A DNA stretch of 64,000 nt from Arthrobacter glacialis (lineage in GTDB: Bacteria; Actinomycetota; Actinomycetes; Actinomycetales; Micrococcaceae): assembly GCF_002909445.1 (NCBI RefSeq), contig NZ_PPXC01000007.1, forward strand, positions 62,001 through 126,000, given 5' to 3'. The number at the start of each line of letters is the position of its first letter. Positions within the stretch are counted from its first letter, which is position 1. Positions 59,347-64,000 of this stretch are shown here, piece after piece. Made by a program: the position numbers and the translations under genes. The notes beneath the pieces are model-generated. The model was not told the origin of the DNA, searched no databases, and saw only the letters and a program-made list of their open reading frames with translations.

Positions 59347-60119
59347 GTACACCCTCACTTTTCGCTGGCGAGAGGACCACACGTCCGGCGACACGCCTGC
59401 GCCGTGTCATCAGCCAGGGCCGCTACGAGGCGGCCACCATGCTGCGCAACGGTGAACAACTGGTCCTGATGGTTGTCATGCCGCTGCTGGGCCTCATTGC
59501 CTTGACAGCCACTCCCCTGCTGGACGGCATGGGGTACAGCCGCGTCGAGATGGCAGCACCGGGCATCCTTGCCTTGTGTGCGTTGTCCACGGCGTTCACA
59601 GGCCAAGGCATTGCCACGGGTTTTGACAGGCGCTACGGCGTGCTGCGGTTCCTGTCCACAACACCGCTGGGCAAGGGTGGCCTCATTGCCGGCAAGGTCA
59701 TTGCGGTGCTTGTGGCGCTGGCTCTCCAGGTGGTCATCATCTCCACGGTTGCCGCGTTTCTGGGCTGGCGCCCGCCGGTTGCCGGTGTGCTGCTGGGGAT
59801 TCCCCTGCTGATTTTGGGGGCGATCACCTTCACAGCGCTGGGCCTGTTGATTGCCGGGACCGTGCGCCCCGAGGCGACGCTCGCCATCACCAACCTCGGT
59901 TGGATCCTGTTTGCCGCGCTGGGTGGCATTGTCCTGCCAGCCGGCAAGTTCTCGGCGTCGATGGCCGACTTTGTCCAGTGGCTGCCCTCCGGCGCGCTGG
60001 GAAATTTGATGCGGGGGGCGCTCCTGGAGAGCCGGCTCGATATTTTTGCAATGGTCATCCTGCTGGTCTGGGCGGCACTTTGTTCGCTTGCGGCCGTTAA
60101 GTGGTTCAAATGGAATTGA
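59343..60119 (+). CDS. ABC-2 type exporter permease
   Basis: This 258-aa membrane protein has six hydrophobic segments and an ABC-2 fold. It begins with an N-terminal amphipathic stretch (RLRRVISQGRYEAATMLRNGEQLVLMVVMPLLGLIAL), has the central GIATGFDRRYGVLRFLSTTPLGKGGLIAGK coupling region, and ends KWFKWN. ATGA overlap with the ATPase gene; its end overlaps the start region of ctaA. Presumably an exporter of a hydrophobic compound. Confidence 0.92.
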   Translation: MSTPSLFAGERTTRPATRLRRVISQGRYEAATMLRNGEQLVLMVVMPLLGLIALTATPLLDGMGYSRVEMAAPGILALCALSTAFTGQGIATGFDRRYGVLRFLSTTPLGKGGLIAGKVIAVLVALALQVVIISTVAAFLGWRPPVAGVLLGIPLLILGAITFTALGLLIAGTVRPEATLAITNLGWILFAALGGIVLPAGKFSASMADFVQWLPSGALGNLMRGALLESRLDIFAMVILLVWAALCSLAAVKWFKWN

Positions 60120-61066
60120 AAGATGTGAATGACGTGACACCTCCCACCACCGCCAAGCGATCCTTTGCCGATCGCCTGCCCACCAGCATCACCCCGGCCC
60201 TGCGGCGGCTGTCTATTGCCTCGCTGGTTGGCCAGGGCGTTCTGATTGTTTCCGGTGGCGTGGTGCGCCTGACCGGTTCGGGCCTGGGCTGCCCCACGTG
60301 GCCCAAGTGCACCGCCGAATCCATCACCAACACCCCCGCCATGGGCATTCACGGTGTCATCGAATTCGGCAACAGGACACTGACCTTCCTGCTGGCCGCG
60401 ATCGCTTTGGCCATGCTGGTCATGCTGTGGAATCTGCGCAAGGAACGCAAGGACCTGTTCTGGCTGGCCTTTGGCCTGCTGGCCAGCATCCCGGCCCAGG
60501 CCGTCCTGGGCGGCATCACCGTGCTTTCCGGACTGAACCCCTATGTGGTGAGCCTGCACTTCCTGGTCTCGGCCGCACTAGTGGTGGTTTCCATGCTGCT
60601 GGTCAACCGAACCTATGGGCGCACCGGCATGAGCGCACCGTCCGACGCCGAGCGTCCCCGCCCCCTGATTCGCCGGCTCAGCGTCGTTGCCGCAATCGCC
60701 ACGTACCTGGCAGTAAGTCTGGGCACGCTTGTCACGGGAGCCGGACCGCACTCCGGCGACTCTTCCTCCCCCAGGATCGAACTTGACGGCTACCTGGTGA
60801 CCCGCATCCATGTGGTCCCCGTGTACGTTCTGGTGGCCGTTTCGCTTCTGCTGCTAGTCCTGCTGTGGCGCCGCGGCAAGGGCGACATCCTGCGCCAGGC
60901 CGCCATCCTGCTCTTCCTGGGCGTCCTGCTCCAAGGCTTCATTGGCTACTGGCAGTACTTCACCGGCATCCCCGCCCTGCTGGTTGGCTTCCACATGCTG
61001 GGTTCCTCAGTCATGCTCGCTGCGGGCACCAACATTGTTGACCTGGCCCTGCGACGCGGCAAGTAA
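60101..61066 (+). CDS. ctaA: Heme A synthase CtaA (COX15)
   Basis: CtaA oxidises the C8 methyl of heme O to a formyl group, giving heme A for cytochrome c oxidase. The 321-aa protein has eight membrane helices, GGVVRLTGSGLGCPTWPKC (about 51-69, Cys pair), the heme-ligand region MGIHGVIEFGNRTLT, SLHFLVSAALVV, RIHVVPVYVLV and GFHMLGSSVMLA. Start choice is open: GTG at 60101, ATG at 60110 and GTG at 60125 are all in frame, and the first two lie inside the permease gene. A perfect 16-bp terminator follows. Confidence 0.94.
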   Translation: MVQMELKDVNDVTPPTTAKRSFADRLPTSITPALRRLSIASLVGQGVLIVSGGVVRLTGSGLGCPTWPKCTAESITNTPAMGIHGVIEFGNRTLTFLLAAIALAMLVMLWNLRKERKDLFWLAFGLLASIPAQAVLGGITVLSGLNPYVVSLHFLVSAALVVVSMLLVNRTYGRTGMSAPSDAERPRPLIRRLSVVAAIATYLAVSLGTLVTGAGPHSGDSSSPRIELDGYLVTRIHVVPVYVLVAVSLLLLVLLWRRGKGDILRQAAILLFLGVLLQGFIGYWQYFTGIPALLVGFHMLGSSVMLAAGTNIVDLALRRGK

Positions 61067-61094
61067 GTCTAGCTTTTCACGCCCTAGTACGACG

Positions 61095-61136
61095 GCGGCC
61101 GGTGACCTTCTTTTTTGAAGGTCACCGGCCGCTTTT
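61095..61136 (+). terminator. Rho-independent terminator of ctaA
   Basis: A perfect 16-bp stem (GCGGCCGGTGACCTTC at 61095-61110 with 61117-61132), a TTTTTT loop and a TTTT tail end the ABC exporter-ctaA transcript. Confidence 0.93.
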
Positions 61137-61368
61137 GCTTGCCAAAGAGCACGCACTGCAGCGTTTTCCACATGGCAGGTACGAACAATGACAGGTACTA
61201 AACGGTCGGAATTTCCGGTCCCAATCAATGAGTTTGAAATGAAGCGGTTGGATCCCTCAACCGCACTCGGCCCCTGAATCTTGCCTACGAAACACTTGGT
61301 GGCCGGGCGGTACGCTGAAAGCCAAGGCCAGCGAGCGGGAGGTGCCCGCATCTGGTTGAAAGGACATC

Positions 61369-61938
61369 ATGGAACTTGACGACCTTCTTGAGGCTTTGAA
61401 TGCCGGCCGCACCATCGCTGGGGACTCGCCGTTGCATGAGGTCATGCACCGCGTCAGCCAAGAAGCCCTTCGCATTACGGGGGAGCTAAATGGCGGATAC
61501 CAGGAACCGGCGCGGGTTCGGGAGCTGCTGGCCCGGCTGACGGGCAGGCCGGTTGACGAATCCGTGACGCTCTTCCCGCCCTTCAATTCCGACTTCGGAA
61601 AGAACATCATTCTTGGGAAACGGATCTTCATCAACTCAGGATGCAAGGTTCAGGACCAGGGCGGGGTGACCATCGGCGATGACACCCTCATCGGGCACAA
61701 CGTGGTGATCGCAACACTGAACCACGACCTCGCGCCGAGCCGCCGAGCCGACGTGCATCCTGCCCCCGTGACAATCGGCCGCAACGTGTGGATCGGCTCC
61801 AACGCCACCATCCTTCCGGGTGTGCACATCGGGGATGATGCAGTGGTTGCGGCCGCCTCCGTCGTCACGAAAGATGTGCCGGCAGGAGCCGTTGTCGTGG
61901 GCTCCCCTGCACGGGTGGTGCGCACGGCGACCGACTGA
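61369..61938 (+). CDS. Hexapeptide-repeat acetyltransferase (maltose/galactoside O-acetyltransferase type)
   Basis: This 189-aa protein has a short N-terminal helical domain (ELDDLLEALNAGRTIAGDS) and a left-handed beta helix built of hexapeptide repeats. The catalytic His lies in IATLNHDLAPSRRADVHPAPVTIGRNVWIGSNATILPGVHIGDDAVVAAASVVTKDVPAGAVVVGSPARVV (about 113-183). The family transfers acetyl from acetyl-CoA to sugars such as maltose or galactosides. GAAAGGA at nine nt from the ATG is a good ribosome binding site. It stands alone, with a 230-bp upstream gap. Confidence 0.92.
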   Translation: MELDDLLEALNAGRTIAGDSPLHEVMHRVSQEALRITGELNGGYQEPARVRELLARLTGRPVDESVTLFPPFNSDFGKNIILGKRIFINSGCKVQDQGGVTIGDDTLIGHNVVIATLNHDLAPSRRADVHPAPVTIGRNVWIGSNATILPGVHIGDDAVVAAASVVTKDVPAGAVVVGSPARVVRTATD

Positions 61939-62334
61939 ACCGGGCTGTTTACAGGCCCCATTCTGCCGGGTCAGGAATTGCTTCTGCACCATCTGCGCTC
62001 AAGGTCCCAGACGTCGGTCGACAAAGAAGCGGCCGCTTTCCCTTCGGAAGAGCAGTCTGGAGACAATCCGTCAGCAACCCAGAACCGCCGCGACGGACGC
62101 TTCAACAATGGCCCTCCCGACGAGGAGCCCCCTCCATCTGCGTAGTCACCTTCTCAGTGGACCTCGTGCGACCCCACGGATTCCCCGTCAGAACCTCGTT
62201 GGGCACGCCCTCTCTGAAACGTCGTTCGGGCAAGACCCCATTTTTTGAGACCAAAGGCGGCATGCCGAGGCCAATGACATCTGCCTGCCGCCTGACCACC
62301 GAAGACCAAGGGGTGGCCTCGCCCGTGCTTGTCC
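61939..62334. other. Gene-free convergent gap (396 bp), nothing recognised
   Basis: This stretch between the acetyltransferase (+) and the second PhzF gene (-) holds only short open frames with no family resemblance and no clear hairpin terminator. I see no RNA gene or repeat in it. Confidence 0.5.
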
Positions 62335-63174
62335 TTACAGAGTAATGGTGCCTCGGATGCACGTGATGGTGGATCCGCCGACCCAGACTTTGCCGTTGGC
62401 GTCGGTACTGACCTCGATGTTGCCGGCACGTCCGACGCGTGCACCCTGCGATACCCGGTAGGAGGTGGGTTCGGTTTCCGTGGAGGTAAGCCACTGGCCC
62501 ACGCTGGCGTTCATGCTGCCGCATACAGGGTCCTCGGCGACGCCGACTCCGGGTGCGAAGGTGCGCAGCTCAAACGCATGCTCTGAACCTTCGGGACAAG
62601 CGCCAAGCACACCAATCATCGCCTCGGGCATCCGGGACAGATCGGGTTCCAGGGCGAGGACCTCCGCTGCCGTGGCGAGTCGCACGACGGCCCAACCTGG
62701 GCCATTGTCGACCCATTGGTGGTCCAGGATGAGGTCGCGGTCAATGCCGAATGCGGAGGCGATGTCCGTGACATAGGATTCCTCGACCGGGCCGGAACGA
62801 AGCGTCGGAGGGGCCGCGAAGGAGAGAGCGTCGCCGTTTCGGCGTAGCTCGATGAGACCCGCGGCGCATTCCTGGATGACGTGTTCGCCCGATCGCGGAC
62901 TTCCGCCCCGCTCCAGCCAGGCGTGGGCCGATCCAAGCGTTGGATGTCCGGCGAATGGCAGTTCACCCCCTGGGGTGAAGATACGCAGGCGGTAGTCGGC
63001 ATCGGGGGTTGTGGGCTGCAGGATGAAAGTGGTTTCGGACAAGTTCGTCCAGCGGGCCACCCGCTGCATCGCTTCGTCCGTCAGTCCGTCGGCGGCCAGT
63101 ACAACGGCCACGGGATTTCCAAGGTAAGCGGAACTAGAGAACACGTCGACCTGGGCGAAAGCGAAATCACTCAT
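62335..63174 (-). CDS. PhzF family isomerase-like protein (second paralogue)
   Basis: This 279-aa PhzF-fold protein begins AFAQVDVFSSSAYLGNPVAVVLAADGL. It has the catalytic Glu in NLSETTFILQP (about residue 47), LRIFTPGGELPFAGHPTLGSAHAWL (GHP motif near residue 78) and VAEDPVCGSMNASVGQWL in the second half. It is of the same family as the protein at 14088-14924 but only distantly similar, so the two are not a recent duplication. Substrate unknown. AAGGAA precedes the ATG. Confidence 0.92.
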   Translation of the reverse strand: MSDFAFAQVDVFSSSAYLGNPVAVVLAADGLTDEAMQRVARWTNLSETTFILQPTTPDADYRLRIFTPGGELPFAGHPTLGSAHAWLERGGSPRSGEHVIQECAAGLIELRRNGDALSFAAPPTLRSGPVEESYVTDIASAFGIDRDLILDHQWVDNGPGWAVVRLATAAEVLALEPDLSRMPEAMIGVLGACPEGSEHAFELRTFAPGVGVAEDPVCGSMNASVGQWLTSTETEPTSYRVSQGARVGRAGNIEVSTDANGKVWVGGSTITCIRGTITL

Positions 63175-64000
63175 GAGGGCTTCCTTTCAAGGAAAAGGCA
63201 ATGGGGTTCGACCTCCATCAGACCCCAAAGCCGCACGCCAGTACATGGCCAATTTACCTAAGCTGGCTGGATGCCCGCCAAGGCAATGTCCGCCACATAC
63301 GACATCAACGTGGGAGTGCAGTAAGCACCTGCGTGAGGATGCAGTTCCGTCACGCAGGGTCGGCCTGGATGCGGCTCAGATCCAGGAAGGTTAGCATCTC
63401 GTGGTGTGGTGGAGTTTTCCTCGACACGGTGCGGGTCAGTGCATTGATTGTGCTGCAGTCATTTCTGGGAGCAAAATTCCTTCCTCTATTGGAGCTTGGG
63501 TAATCCACCCGGCCCGAGGTTGAAGCTCCATCACCCCGCCATTTTAGGCCGGTCGGCTAAAACACATCACGGGGTAGCCGAACTTACGAGGAAATAACTC
63601 CAAACTTTCGGGCTGGAAACTAAATTTGGGCAACATTTCCACTCCCCCATCGCCTGTCACTGTCCGAAAGCGCAGCTTTATTCCAAATCTAGAGTTGATT
63701 ATTGCCCCTACGGCTAGTTTTCGATTTTTGTCACTGAGATGAGTTTCAAGGTGCCGAAAGACACTGTTGGCACATGTTTGTCTCGTTGGCGACTAGGCAG
63801 GGGGCCGGCGCGGTATTGCGGGAGTCGCACCCCAGTAGTGGAGTTGCCTGCACTAATCGTGGGAGCATGGTTGATTCCTGGCGGCTCGGAGGGCTGCGCC
63901 CTGAAGATCTAGGGGGGTCCCGCGTCTGAGGTGCGTGGCGATCCGCCATCCGCAGGTCAGGGTATTGCCATTCCGGCAGCGTGGCCGGAATGATACTCAA
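63175..64000. other. Right-end region without a confident gene (826 bp)
   Basis: The region is noticeably richer in A and T than its neighbours between about 63540 and 63780. Short open frames on both strands show no family resemblance. One on the minus strand, entering from the right edge and ending at 63746, could be the start or end of a gene outside the window but has no recognisable domain. Small inverted repeats occur: CTGCGTGA/TCACGCAG near 63330-63358, and CATTCCGGC (63969-63977) with GCCGGAATG (63984-63992), the latter a possible operator or element end at the window edge. Confidence 0.45.

Noticed and set aside
62157-62345. 62-codon plus-strand frame in the gap before the second PhzF gene
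   Set aside because: No ribosome binding site or family resemblance; it overlaps the end of the PhzF gene.
63746-64000. Minus-strand 84-codon frame at the right edge
   Set aside because: It is open only because the window ends there. Composition (Pro/Arg/Thr-rich) and lack of motifs make it unsupported.

Overview
This window reads as ordinary chromosome of a moderately high-GC actinobacterium, most likely Micrococcaceae (Arthrobacter sensu lato). The evidence is mycothiol synthesis (mshC), an actinobacterial-type GlgA/GlgC pair, PAC2 and DUF3099 proteins, a SufR-led suf operon beside a drug-type ABC exporter and ctaA, a BTAD-type regulator, a DUF222/HNH protein and a high-molecular-weight FabG. 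The genus is inferred from gene content and not tested. I see no rRNA, CRISPR array, prophage or intact insertion sequence. One tRNA-Leu(GAG) is present.

Layout. 1-8.1 kb: housekeeping genes (trmI cut by the left edge, an M50 protease, a HAD phosphatase, PAC2, mshC, uppP, an aldo/keto reductase, two small conserved proteins). 8.3-11.1 kb: a compact accessory unit with a BTAD regulator, an unrecognised 527-aa helical protein and an 84-aa protein. The two minus-strand genes are separated by a strong hairpin and preceded by a palindrome. 11.2-17.1 kb: a flavin-dependent dehydrogenase-like gene, an M20 peptidase, tRNA-Leu, a PhzF protein, a membrane alpha/beta hydrolase and a ~190-bp imperfect inverted repeat. 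17.1-23.7 kb: a beta-oxidation locus (MaoC, FabG4-like, thiolase on one side; TetR and an acyl-CoA oxidase-like gene on the other) around a perfect 13-5-13 palindromic operator. 23.8-27.8 kb: a secreted PKD-like protein, a lipoprotein and a DUF222/HNH protein. 27.8-33.0 kb: glgA and, divergently, glgC coupled to a zinc-ribbon SDR and a YeiH-type exporter. 33.1-46.9 kb: pepN, lipoate ligase-like, rpmE2, peroxiredoxin, TrmH, TSUP, ABC ATPase, serB, two SDRs, DUF3099, SURF1, YbaK, ABC-F. 47.1-51.8 kb: bioY-bioM-bioN and a thiolase/acyl-ligase pair. 51.9-61.1 kb: zinc peptidase, suf operon, ABC exporter, ctaA. 61.3-64 kb: an acetyltransferase, a second PhzF protein and a gene-poor right end.

Two patterns run through the window. 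At least a dozen genes have a TANNNT -10-like hexamer 5-7 nt before the start codon and no clear ribosome binding site, which points to widespread leaderless transcription. Convergent gene pairs are usually separated by long, often perfect hairpins that look like bidirectional terminators, several overlapping the stop codon. The most interesting candidate for something undescribed is the 8.3-11.1 kb unit. Its function cannot be read from sequence alone.
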